Origin: Asparagopsis taxiformis
Lineage: Eukaryota; Rhodophyta; Florideophyceae; Bonnemaisoniales; Bonnemaisoniaceae
Reading direction: 5' to 3'
Assembly: GCA_030407315.1 (NCBI GenBank)
Contig: JALQPE010001583.1
Span: forward strand, 1-14,993
DNA: 14,993 bases
Shown here: in pieces, positions 1 to 8,059 of the stretch
Layout: each line of letters opens with the position of its first letter
Position numbering within the stretch: position 1 is the first letter of the stretch
Notes under the pieces: model-generated
Told to the model about the DNA's origin: nothing
Databases searched by the model: none
The model's input: only the letters and a program-made list of their open reading frames with translations
Translations under genes and position numbers: made by a program

Positions 1-1124
1 CCGGCGACCACGGGCAGCGGTGTCCGTCAAAGGCAAGACCGACCGGCACCGCAAGGATGACCGCCCGACCGTGCCAAGCGCCCCATGACCGAGGCGGCCA
101 GCCCCGCGATATGGCCATCGGCTCCATCCCCAGGGCATTGAGATGCCCATCGTCAGGCCGATCATGAAGAAGATCGAGGTCTGCCAGATCACGAAACAGG
201 CAAACAGCGCGGTTCCCTCGATGCCGGCAAGCAGGACCAAGGTCATCGATGCGCTCAGAATGACCTCGACCGTCAGGACGATCGTCACCATCCTGCGCAT
301 GCCGATCTTCATCACGAGAGCCGCGTTCAACAGGCTGGCCGAGGCTGAAAGGATGGCGATCCCGCCGAACCACAGGGGAAAGCTGCCCGCGCGGTCAAAG
401 AAGGTGTCATAGATCGGCTGGAGTTCGAGATCATCACCACCAGCGCGCCAAAGCACAGCATCTGGGCGATCATGGATTGCCGGACGACCTGATGTGACAC
501 CATTTCGCGCAGCGCCTCGTTCAGTGCGCCAAAGCGGAAAGGGCGCCGGTCTTCGACGGCCAGGGTCTCTGGCAGGCGCAGCGCCAACCAGCCGCTGGAC
601 AGCGTCGCGAAGATCGCAAAGGCCCAGAACACCGATTGCCAACCGCCAAACCAGATCAGTCCGGCCCCAGCGTCGGGGCAAGCGCCGGAACGATGGTGAA
701 GATCACCATGACAAAGGACATGATCCGCGCCATTGCCCGCCCGGAATAAAGGTCACGCACGATGGCCAGCGCCACGACACGGGGCCCGGCGGCGCCAAGC
801 CCCTGCATGAAGCGTGCGAACAGCAGCATTTCCAGGCTCTGCGCCAGCAGCGCGCCGAGGGCGGAGGATTATACAGGGCGGCGGTTCCCAGCACCACGGC
901 CTTGCGTCAAACGCATCCGACAACGGACCGGTAAAGAAGGTGCCCATTCCCATGACCAGCATGAAGATCGTGACGATAAGCGGCACCCGGTTCGGATCGT
1001 CGGGCGAGAATTGCGCCGTCAGCTCGGGAAATGGCGGGCAGCATGGCGTCGATGAAAAGGCAATGCTGGCAAAAAGCATCGCAACAATGGCGATGAACTC
1101 GCCTCTACTGGGAAGACTTGACAT
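1..1124 (-). CDS. Bcr/CflA-family drug efflux MFS transporter (partial, frame-broken)
   Basis: Inner-membrane proton-driven efflux permease of the major facilitator superfamily, probably exporting small toxic compounds. The start at 1124 (MSSLPSRGEF) leads straight into a first membrane helix. It is followed by the conserved pattern NRVPLIVTIFMLVMGMGTFF and the MFS motif A region GPLSDAF(G)RK near residue 70. Further hydrophobic helices follow, with the central loop PETLAVEDRRPFRFGALNEA near residues 190-210. The protein reads continuously only by changing frame near 907, 870, 669, 428, 144 and 118; each site I checked fits loss of one base from a short run (for example one G in the motif A glycine codon). 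About 370 of the usual roughly 400 residues are present; the C-terminus lies beyond the left edge. Substrate is not predictable. It follows the potassium-channel operon on the same strand but a terminator hairpin lies between. Confidence 0.85.
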
Positions 1125-1140
1125 GGAAACCTCGGGACTC

Positions 1141-1164
1141 GGGAAAAAGGGCCAAACCGCCCTT
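1141..1164 (-). terminator. Rho-independent terminator after the potassium channel gene
   Basis: On the minus strand AAGGGC pairs with GCCCTT around a six-base loop (arms 1159-1164 and 1147-1152). It is followed immediately by a T-rich tail (TTTCCC, 1146-1141). It lies about 100 bases past the channel stop and 17 bases before the MFS start. It should end the acyl-CoA synthetase/oxidoreductase/channel transcript. Because a possible MFS promoter lies upstream of it, it could also act as an attenuator in the MFS leader. Confidence 0.6.
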
Positions 1165-1174
1165 CCTCGAACTC

Positions 1175-1203
1175 CCTATATCCGAACAGTCCGCGATTGT
1201 AAG
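1175..1203 (-). promoter_or_regulatory. Possible sigma70-type promoter for the MFS gene
   Basis: On the minus strand CTTACA (1203-1198) and TATAGG (1180-1175) are 17 bases apart. Each matches the consensus hexamer at four of six positions. Transcription would start near 1168, just before the 1141-1164 hairpin. This is a weak pattern match only. Confidence 0.3.
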
Positions 1204-1262
1204 GCCAAGTTCGGTGATCTGACGCACAGACCGAAGGCCGTTCGTGCACTCGGAGCGGGAAA

Positions 1263-1629
1263 CTATTGCTCTCTTGACGCCTTTTCGATGCTTTCGGGCG
1301 ATCTCATCCCTGTGGCGGCATCCGTGTCGCTGCCCAGGCGCGCGATGAGCATCGGTATGTTTCCTCACGCTTGCGCATGGCAAAGACCCCGAATTGCTGG
1401 ATCGCCACGGCGAAGATGCCCAACCCCAGCGGATGAAGACCGTCGTGCCGATCTTGCCCGCAGGTGTTTGGGGCACCAGTTCGCCATAGCCCACGGTCGA
1501 CAGGGTCACGACAGAAAAGAAATAGGAGTCCAGCCAGGACCACCCCTCGACCAGGCGGAAAAAGACCGTGCCGGCGGCGATGATCGCCGCCAGCGTCAGC
1601 GCAAGCGTCAGAAAGCGCAGCCGCGTCAT
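1263..1629 (-). CDS. Two-transmembrane potassium channel (frame-broken)
   Basis: Small inner-membrane ion channel subunit of the Ion_trans_2 type, expected to work as a tetramer conducting potassium. The sequence shows an N-terminal helix (LTLALTLAAIIAAGTVFF), a pore loop carrying the selectivity filter TVGYG within TLSTVGYGELVPQT, and a second helix (LGLGIFAVAIQQFGVFAM). A short charged tail follows. The frame breaks near 1435, where one C is missing after the FI codons. It probably breaks again near 1365; with that shift the protein ends at 1263 after IEKASREQ, and without it at 1304. Total length is about 122 residues, with no obvious ligand-binding domain. The ATG overlaps the stop of the upstream oxidoreductase gene (ATGA), so the two are probably translationally coupled. 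Family assignment is firm; the exact C-terminus is not. Confidence 0.85.
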
Positions 1630-2271
1630 GCTTCGGGATCGACGCCGGTGCGCAATTCTTCGATGACCCGGTTCCATAGCTCCGGCGGCTGGGCACCCGG
1701 GACCGCGTGCTGCCCCGCGACGATGAAGGTCGGGACCGAGTTGATGCCCATGCCGCGCGCTGCCGCATCGCGTTCCACGATCTCTCGCCGGTCCTCGTCC
1801 GAGGCCAGCAGACGCAGCACCAGGCTGGCATCCATGCCGAGGCTGTCGGCCACATCGGCCAGCACCTCTGCCTCGCCGATGTCACGCCCCTCGACGAAAT
1901 ACGCTCGGAACAGCGCCGAGACGATGGGTGTCTGCCGCCCCTCGATCCCTGCCCCAGTGGATCAAACGGTGGGGCGTCGACGGTGTTCGGTGTCTTTCGA
2001 TCCGGTCCAGGTGCATGGTCAAACCGGCCTTGGCCGCGTGTTCCTCGACCGGCAGATAAGCCTGCACCGCGCCCTCCCGACCACCGAACTTGCCTTCGAG
2101 ATAGGCGCGCCGGTCCATGCCGGCGGCGGGCATCTCCGGGTTCAGCATGAAGGGCAGCCAGCGGACCTGGAACGGATGGTCCGGGTTCGCCTCCAGTGCG
2201 CGGTCAAGGTAGGCCTTGCCGATGTAGCACCAGGGGCAGATCGGGTCGGAGAAGATGTCGAGCTGGATCAT
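1626..2271 (-). CDS. DsbA/FrnE-family thiol oxidoreductase (frame-broken)
   Basis: Thioredoxin-fold oxidoreductase of the DsbA-like group that also contains 2-hydroxychromene-2-carboxylate isomerases and FrnE. It starts MIQLDIFSDPICPWCYIGKA, with no signal peptide, so it should act in the cytoplasm. The CPWC active site is at residues 12-15, and the cis-proline region GINSVPTFIV lies near residue 175. The two cysteines favour a redox enzyme over a true isomerase, which usually lacks the second one. About 215 residues, normal for the family. The frame breaks between about 2015 and 1885, and the pieces rejoin through RLIHW, TPIVSALFRAYFVEG and EVLADVADSLGMDASLVLRL. The start is supported by GGGAGG about six bases upstream. 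It sits 54 bases after the acyl-CoA synthetase and overlaps the channel gene by four bases. Confidence 0.87.
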
Positions 2272-2325
2272 GATAGCCTCCCTGAGCTACTGATTACACG
2301 GTTTGTTCGGCCAGGGCGATTGCCC

Positions 2326-3842
2326 TTAACCGTCCAGCACGTGATCCTTGAGCGCCTTCGTTGCAGTTTCCCGTTCGAATTGCGTGGCAGCGTGTCTATG
2401 CGGATGAAGGCGCGCGGGCACTTGTAGCGGGCCAACCGTTCCGCGGCTGCGGCTTTCAGGGCCCCTTCGTCCAGTTCCGCATCGGCTGTATAGAAAGCGG
2501 CAACGATGCGCACGTCCTCCTTGACCGCGATATCCGTCACCGCCAGTTCGATGATCCCCGAAGATCCGCAAGCGCCGCCTCCACCTCCAGCGGCGAGACG
2601 CGGTAGCCGCCCGCATTCATCATGTCGTCGTCACGGCCAAGATAGGTGATGTTTCCCTCGGAATCCATCGCGCCCTGGTCGCCGGTCAGATACCAGTCAC
2701 CGCAGAATTTCTCTGCCGTTGCCTCGGGCGCGCCGACTAGCGCAGCATCAGGCCGGGGTCATGACGGTCGATGGCGATCTGTGCCTTCGGTCCCCAAGGG
2801 GACTGGCGCGGCGTCCTCGCCCAGGATCGCGACGCGGCGGCCCGGTTGTGGCCGGCCCAGCGTGCCGGGCAGGGCAGGCCGACCGGGGGCCGAAGAGATG
2901 AAAGTGGAGCACTCCGACATGCCGTAGGCCTCGTAGATTTCCGTTCCCGTGACCTCGCGCCAGCGATCCTCAACGCCCGGACAGTTTTTCGCTGCGCGAG
3001 CGTATGGCGCAAGGCGGGCATCTCGGGCACCGGGATTTCAGCACCTGTCGAAAGACACCCGGCGCGGCGGCAAAGATCGTCGCCTCGAACCGTTTCATCA
3101 AGAGCGCCAGTTGCGCCGGATCGGTGCCCGCCGCCGGGATCAGCGCCGTGGCGCGCCAGTGTCCAGGATCCATCAACCCGGTGCCAAGTGTATAGGTCCA
3201 GTTGAAGGCGCCGGCATGCAGCAGGCGGTCTTCGGCGCGCAGGCCATACCAACCCTCCATCATCATCTGCCGAGCCCAGATGGCGCGGTGGGCATGACCC
3301 ACCGCACGGGGCGTGCGGATGTGCCCGAAGTGTAGATGATAATAGGCCAGCCTGTCCGGATCCCCATCTGGTAGTCCGTCGGCGGCAGATCGTGCCAGGA
3401 CTCGTAGGCCCCAGGTCCGAAGACCGGAAGACCGGTCTCCGGGCAGGGGATGTTTCGGCACGAAGAATTGGCTTGGTGCAAGATGCTCGATGATCCGGGT
3501 CACTTCCGGCGCGGTCAGCTGTGACGATGTCGGCCACCGGCACCACGCCGGCCGCGATCGCGCCAAGGTAGGCGATCGGGAAATCCACCGTGTTCCCCAA
3601 CCGCATCAACAGGATGTCCCCCGGTTCCAGTCCCGCTGCAGAGGCCGGTCGCCGTCCCGCGCACCGCCGCAATCAGTTTCCATAGGACCAACGCTGAGCG
3701 CCCGAGGGTTTGACCACCGACAGGGCGATCTTGTCGGGGGTGGCGGCCCCTGCCGTCAACACATGCTAGCCAGGTTGAACGGAGCGGGGCAGGGGTCAAA
3801 GCGCCCCTCGTCGAAAAGCGAGGCATCCAGGGTCATGCCCAT
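2326..3842 (-). CDS. AMP-dependent acyl-CoA synthetase (frame-broken)
   Basis: ATP-dependent ligase that activates a carboxylic acid to an acyl-adenylate and then to its CoA thioester, in the cytoplasm. In order I see the N-terminus [20 protein letters not shown], an early segment [20 protein letters not shown], and the AMP-binding P-loop YTSGTSG(T)P near 3325. The segment [19 protein letters not shown] follows, then [33 protein letters not shown], and the motif EAYGMSE across a break. The C-terminal lysine motif is [21 protein letters not shown]. Length is about 505 residues, normal for the family. The aromatic/HAHRA region resembles benzoate-CoA ligase-like enzymes, but I cannot name the substrate. 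There are at least a dozen frame breaks (clear ones near 3767, 3678, 3520, 3322 and 2345), all consistent with small base losses. It is the first gene of the operon and is divergent from the XRE-cupin regulator. Confidence 0.87.
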
Positions 3843-3866
3843 CGCCTAGACCGCGGCGCGGGGACC

Positions 3867-3885
3867 TGCAAGAGGGGCGCTTGCA
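3867..3885. promoter_or_regulatory. Inverted repeat, likely operator for the XRE-cupin regulator
   Basis: A perfect inverted repeat, TGCAAG-seven bases-CTTGCA, lies in the 82-base gap between the divergent synthetase and regulator genes. Its right arm overlaps the -35 hexamer (TTGCAC, 3881-3886) of the regulator's predicted promoter. Position and symmetry suit an autoregulatory site that also controls the synthetase operon. Binding is inferred. Confidence 0.5.
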
Positions 3886-3909
3886 CAAGGAAGGGGCGCG
3901 GCCTATAGC
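3881..3909 (+). promoter_or_regulatory. Sigma70-type promoter of the XRE-cupin gene
   Basis: TTGCAC (3881-3886) and TATAGC (3904-3909) are exactly 17 bases apart. Transcription would begin near 3916, only a few bases before the ATG at 3918 and the GTG at 3925. The mRNA would be nearly or fully leaderless; no Shine-Dalgarno sequence is visible there, which agrees. Confidence 0.55.
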
Positions 3910-3924
3910 AAGAGCCCATGTCGC

Positions 3925-4537
3925 GTGATCCAAAAGACCCTCATCAGCATCGCCCGTGACAGCGGCGAGACACCCCAGGCCGAACCGCTCGATCTGGGTC
4001 AGCGCGTGCGCGATCTGCGCAAGGAACGCAACTGGACGCTGGAACAGGCAGCGCGACAGGCCGGCCTGGCACGATCCACCTTGTCCAAGATCGAGAACGG
4101 GCAGATGTCGCCCACCTATGACGCGCTCAAGAAACTGCAGTCGGGCTTGAGATCACTGTGCCGCAGCTTTTCACGCCGCCGCAGCAGGACAAGGTCAATG
4201 GCCGCATGGTCGTGACACGCTCGGGCGAGGGCCAGCGCCACGCGACAGCCACCTACGAACACGACCTGCTGGCCGAGACCCTGACCCGGAAAAAGATGCT
4301 GCCTTACCGTGCCCGTGTGCGTGCGCGGCGGATGGAGGAGTTCGACGGTTGGTGCGTCACGACGGCGAGGAATTTCTCTTTGTCCTCACCGGGGTCATCA
4401 CGCTCTACACCGAGTTCTATGAACCCATCGAGATGAAGCGCGGCGACAGCGCCTACTACGACGCCACGATGGGGCACAACGTCGTTTCGGTCTCACCAGA
4501 GGATGCGACGATCCTCTGGGTGACGTCGCTGGCCTGA
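3925..4537 (+). CDS. XRE-family regulator with C-terminal cupin domain (frame-broken)
   Basis: One-component transcription regulator: an N-terminal helix-turn-helix binds DNA and a C-terminal cupin barrel senses a small molecule. The HTH spans about residues 23-75 (LGQRVRDLRKERNWTLEQAA, then GLARSTLSKIENGQMSPTYD). The cupin lies about residues 135-200 (VRHDGEEFLFVLTGVITLYT, EPIEMKRGDSAYYDATMGHN). Total is about 205 residues, usual for XRE-cupins. The frame breaks near 4143 and near 4348; adding one G at each gives a continuous, typical protein. I chose the GTG at 3925 because it is in frame with the HTH. The ATG at 3918 (MSRDPKDPHQ) would need another frame change but lies right at the predicted transcript start. 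Members near CoA ligases commonly control them, so the divergent synthetase operon is the likely target. Confidence 0.88.
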
Positions 4538-4542
4538 ACTGC

Positions 4543-4775
4543 CTAGCGGCTTTCGAGTTCGCTCGCCCGCCGTGCCAGCGCTTCGCGGTCCATGAATTCC
4601 TCCAGGGCATCATGTGCCTCGTGCAGGGTCAATTCATGCATGTCCGCGATATGATGCGTCAGCTCCCGGCGGTCCCGGGGCGCCCTGGACAGGCTGTTCC
4701 GGTCGATCGCTGGAAAACGGCGTTTGAGTTTGCGAACATGCTATCCCAGTTGGCTGAAAGCTCGTGCCAGTCCAT
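4543..4775 (-). CDS. Small hypothetical protein, distantly CsbD-like (frame-broken)
   Basis: No long single frame marks this gene, but it is well supported. ATG at 4775 has GGAG nine bases upstream and opens MDWHELSANWDSMF. After one missing C near 4733 (TTCGC for TTCCGC) the protein continues KLKRRFPAIDRNSL, then RRELTHHIADMHELTLHEAH, and ends LARRASELESR at 4543. It is about 77 residues, soluble, charged and helical, with a histidine-rich middle. The spacing of N-terminal tryptophans, KLK..F, a D-R..L step and a final EA....EF helix recalls CsbD-type stress proteins; that resemblance is my inference. It converges on the XRE-cupin gene (stops five bases apart) and lies downstream of the liv terminator on the same strand. 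Confidence 0.65.
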
Positions 4776-4890
4776 CTTGGTCACTCCTTCGTGTCCTCAA
4801 ATATCAAATGTATCTTTTTCGTGACGTGGTGATAGTGTCAGGCTGCCGCAGGTCCTACGACTTTAGCATGGGATCGTCGTCGCGGGGGCC

Positions 4891-4925
4891 AAGAAAAAGG
4901 CCCGCACCACGCGATGCGGGCCTTT
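4891..4925 (-). terminator. Strong Rho-independent terminator of the liv operon
   Basis: Eleven-base perfect stem: AAAGGCCCGCA (4896-4906) pairs with TGCGGGCCTTT (4915-4925) around an eight-base loop. On the minus strand the stem is followed by a T-rich tail (TTTTTCTT, ending at 4891). It starts 21 bases past the livM stop at 4946 and so closes the liv operon. The A/T-flanked symmetry would give some function in the other direction too. Confidence 0.85.
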
Positions 4926-4945
4926 GCCGGTTCAGGCAATGTGCC

Positions 4946-6231
4946 TCAGCGTTCCGGCAGCAATCCCCGCGGCGAGAAGCGCAGCACCAACAGCAAGATT
5001 ACTCCCATCGTCAGCAGACGCATGTGTTGCACGCTGTCGAGAAGGTGGCCTTGAGGCCCGAGTCGTCCGGCAGCGCGCCGGTGATCCAGGTCATGAAGCC
5101 GGGACCAAGTACCTCGACCTGCACCCAGAGGAACCAGATCAGGAAACCGCCCAGGACCGCGCCCAGGTTGTTGCCCGAACCGCCGACGATCACCATCACC
5201 CAGATCAGGAAGGTATAGCGCAGCGGCTGATAAGACGTCGGGATCAACTGCCCGTCCAGCGTGGTCATCATGGCGCCGGCGATGCCGCCGCAGATCGCCG
5301 AGCCAAGGATGAAGACCTGCAGATGGCGGAAGGTGACGTCCTGCCCATCGCGCGGGCCGAGGTCTCGTTGTCGCGGATCGCGCGCATCATCCGGCCCCAG
5401 GCGAGTTCAGTGCAAGTTGCGCCAGCACGAGAAGGATGATCAGCACCGCGGCGAACATCAGCCCGTAGCCGATCTTGATGTAGAGAGTCGAGGCGGCGGT
5501 CGGGTCAAAGCCAAGGTTCGCGGCCCGTTCGACGAAGCCGGGATCGTTCTGCAGGTCGATGGCATCGGGCACCGGGCGCGGCAGGCCGGTGACGTTCTTG
5601 ACGCCGCGGGTCAGCCATTCCTCGTTCTTCATGATGGCAATGATGACTCGGAGATCCCCAGCGTTCGCGATGGCCAGGTAGTCCGAACGCAGGCCGAGGG
5701 CCGTCTTGCCGATGATCCATGCCGCGCCTGCCGCCAGCAGCCCGCCGACCATCCAGCCGATCCCACCGGAGGCCAAGGCCGCCAAGGAAACCGGTGCCTG
5801 CCGGTTGACCGCCTCGATGGCGTCGACGCCCGGGTCCCGCACCATGCGGTAGATCACGAAACCCGCGATCAGGATGGCGGCGGTCAGCCAGCGGTTCTTG
5901 GTCTTTTTCCAGGCGAGACCGTGGCGACGATGGTGGCGGCCCCAAGGACCAGAGCAAGGATCGCGCGGGCGGCCGCCTGCGGCCATGCCTCTGCCACCGG
6001 ATCCACGGGGCCAGCACGACGGCCATGCCGCCAAGCGCGACAAAGCCCATGACACCGACGTGAAACAGCCCGGCGATGCCCCATTGCAGGTTCACCCCCA
6101 GCGACATGATCGCGCTGACCAGCCCCATGTTCAGGATCACGAGGGCAGGTCCCAACCCTGCAGAAGGCCCGTGCCGATGATCAGCAGCGCGACGAGCGCG
6201 AAAAGCGCATATGTGCGATCGACTGGCTCAT
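4946..6231 (-). CDS. livM: Branched-chain amino acid ABC transporter permease LivM (frame-broken)
   Basis: Inner-membrane permease that pairs with LivH to form the transport channel. The start MSQSIDRTYALFALVALLII at 6231 overlaps the livH stop (ATGA). Recognisable segments follow: LVSAIMSLGVNLQWGIAGLF, SDYLAIA, and the cytoplasmic coupling region MMRAIRDNE(T)SARAMG near 5380. Then come FRHLQVFILGSAICG, YTFLIWVMVIVGGSGNNLGA and the end VLRFSPRGLLPER. About 430 residues, roughly 100 more than enteric LivM. The extra length is an insert after the third helix (WLTAAILIAGFVIYRM and following) plus the loop LPRPVPDAIDLQNDPGFVER. Frames break near 6147 (one G lost, giving DLALVILNMGL), around 6010-5925, and near 5655, 5400, 5345 and 5030. 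Confident family call. Confidence 0.92.
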
Positions 6232-7233
6232 ACCGATTTCCCTTGAACAGGCCCGTGGGCTTGAAGAGCAGCACCACCACGAGGATCATGAAGCTGACCG
6301 CGAACTTGTACTCCGTGGCCATGAGTTGGACGAGGCCGGAGGGCTCCAGCGCCTCGGGCATCAGGTAGACCAGCACCTTTTTCCAGGCATATGTGATCGC
6401 CACCTCGGAAAAGGCGATGACGAAACCGCCGGCAATGGCGCCCAGCGGCTGCCCAGACCGCCGACGATGGCCGAGGCAAGATCGGCAGCAGAAGCTGGAA
6501 GTAGGTGAAGGGCTTGTATGACTTGTCGAGCCCGTAAAGCGTGCCCGCCACGGTGATCAGTGCCGCCACGATCAGCCATGTCACCATGACGACACGTTCC
6601 GGGTTGATCCCCGACAACAGCGCCAGGTCCTCGTTGTCGGAATAGGCGCGCATGGATTTGCCGGTGCGCGTGCGGTTCAGGAACCAGAACAGCAGCGCCA
6701 CGACGATGATGGCCGTCACCACGGTCAGACCCTGCGTGGTCTTGATGCCCAGACCTTCGTCGAGCCCGGTCATCTGCTTGAATTCGCGGGCATTGATGAT
6801 GAACCGTTCACCATCGGCAAAACGCTGGTCGTCGGCGCCCAGGATAAATCGGGTCAGCCCGTTGTAGAGAACATCACGCCGATCGAGACGATCACGAAGA
6901 CCACGGGTTTCGCCTTTTGCCCCCGGTAGAACCGATAATGCCCCGGTCGGTGATCAGTACCAGCGCGGCGGTGCCCGCGATGCCGAAAGGGATCGCCAAG
7001 AGCGCCGGTCGGCAGGCGGGCCGAGGCTGATGCCCCAGGACTGGAAAAGCCAGGTGAACAGGATCACCACCATCGTGCCGAAGGCCATCGGTCGCCGTGC
7101 GCGAAATTCGAAAAACCGCAGGATGCCATAGATCAGCGTGACCCCAGCGCGCCAAGCGCCAGCTGGCTGCCATAGGCCATCGCCGGATGATCACGAAGTT
7201 GGATAGCGCCACGATGGCGTTGAGAAAATCCAT
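6228..7233 (-). CDS. livH: Branched-chain amino acid ABC transporter permease LivH (frame-broken)
   Basis: Second inner-membrane permease of the system. It begins MDFLNAIVALSNFVII at 7233 and, after one lost C, continues PAMAYGSQLALGALGVTLIY. Later segments are LAIPFGIAGTAALVLITDR, KPVVFVIVSIGVMF, RTGKSMRAYSDNEDLALLSG (the cytoplasmic coupling loop that contacts the ATPases), VTWLIVAALITVAGTLYGLD and FMILVVVLLFKPTGLFKGKS. About 335 residues, slightly longer than enteric LivH. The frame breaks near 7190, several times between 7160 and 7000, near 6868 (TTCTC for TTCCTC) and near 6470. A GAGGG lies nine bases before the chosen ATG; an in-frame ATG at 7284 would add 17 hydrophilic residues and is less likely. 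The stop overlaps the livM start by four bases, indicating coupled translation. Confidence 0.92.
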
Positions 7234-7307
7234 CAGTCGTTGCCCTCGTTGGTCGCCGCGCGGTTGGCCCGGCGGCTCTTTCATGGTCTTGATGGGATTG
7301 CGAGCGG

Positions 7308-7686
7308 TCACTCGGTCACCACGCATTCGCCGTGATAGGTGACGACGGTCAGCGGATCGGCGAACTGCACGCTCAGCTTGGCCAGTCCTTCGGGCGTTGG
7401 CTGAGCAGGTAGCTGCCGTAGCATCGTGCGCAAAGATCACCAGCACGTCGTTCACCACCTGGGCCGTGCCCATCGCCGGGCCCGTGCCCAGGACCAGTTC
7501 GGCCTCGCCAGGCATTGCTTGGCAGGTCGACGTCATGTCCGAACTGCGCAAAGGTGCAGGCCTCTTCGTCGAAACATTCCACGGTGTAGTTGCAGGACAT
7601 TAGGGAGGCGCCCGGGTTTCGATGATATCGGCCAGGGACGCGCCCGCGCATCCTGCCAGCGCGAGGGCCAGTACCAGTTTCTGCAT
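7308..7686 (-). CDS. Small exported protein inside the liv operon, copy B (frame-broken)
   Basis: Not a named family to me. It starts [20 protein letters not shown] at 7686 with AGGAGA eight bases upstream. The N-terminus is either a lipoprotein signal (lipobox LAGC, Cys13) or a Sec signal cut after ASLA. The mature part contains LMSCNYTVECFDEEACTFAQ, PGEAELVLGTGPAMGTAQVV, NDVLVIFAHDATAA, and the end LAKLSVQFADPLTVVTYHGE-CVVTE. It is about 126 residues, rich in beta-strand pattern, with several cysteines and no transmembrane segment beyond the signal. Frame breaks lie near 7610, 7545, 7495 and 7400. Its ATG overlaps the stop of copy A (TAATG) and livH follows 74 bases on, so it belongs to the liv transcript. 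An accessory periplasmic role is possible but not shown. Confidence 0.7.
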
Positions 7687-8055
7687 TACCCGATCTCCTG
7701 CATGCCCCTGCCAGGGGCGTTCCCCGTGATCGCTCATGCGGGCCGTGCCGTCCGCGCCCACCGTCATCAACGCGCCCCGCGTCGCGGCCCAGAACCCGTG
7801 AGAGCCGTCCTGGCCCAGGATTGCCTCGGCCTCGAAACTCAGCTTCTCCCATGCGGACGCGGCTGACGCGCCGGCGCGGAGGATCGGCCGGATCGACAGG
7901 CGGCGCGAAACTCGCCGGGTCGAGGTCGAACCGCAGCTTCATGCGGGTGCTGTCCCGGCTGAGAGTGCAGTCGAAGGTATCCACCGCAGCGTGGGCGGGT
8001 GCGTGGACCGCAGGCAGGGCGAGGGACCACAAGGCGCCTGGGTGAGGGGCCGCAT
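7684..8055 (-). CDS. Small exported protein inside the liv operon, copy A (frame-broken)
   Basis: Unnamed secreted protein of about 120 residues. The start at 8055 (MRPLTQ), four bases after the livF stop, runs through one frame change into a signal peptide [16 protein letters not shown]. The mature part then begins [20 protein letters not shown]. Further on I read [37 protein letters not shown] and [20 protein letters not shown], ending near QEIG with the TAA at 7684-7686 that overlaps the copy B start. Frame breaks lie near 8038, about 7875, and near 7710; the last needs one base fewer. The layout (an early Cys strand, then a hydrophobic strand, then a G-x-A-x-x-S strand near the C-terminus) resembles copy B, so the two may be distant duplicates. 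Function unknown; being exported and in the liv operon, it should meet LivJ in the periplasm. Confidence 0.62.
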
Positions 8056-8059
8056 CGCC

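Noticed and set aside
1626..2271. A true 2-hydroxychromene-2-carboxylate isomerase
   Set aside because: The intact CPWC pair fits the redox-active FrnE/DsbA-like branch better, and no naphthalene-type degradation genes are nearby.
2313..2326. AGGGC-gatt-GCCCT hairpin at the synthetase stop as a terminator
   Set aside because: A five-base stem with no T-run, inside an apparently continuous operon.
814..2427. A 537-codon open frame on the plus strand
   Set aside because: It runs antisense through the MFS, channel, oxidoreductase and synthetase genes, whose motifs are clear on the minus strand. Its translation is arginine/proline-rich and has no recognisable domain, as expected of a GC-rich shadow frame.
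4776..4890. CTGACA at 4841-4836 with AAAGAT as promoter of the small CsbD-like gene
   Set aside because: The spacing is 18 bases but the -10 box is a poor match. The A/T-rich patch with the repeated ATTTGA at 4797-4810 is noted, but no confident promoter can be called.
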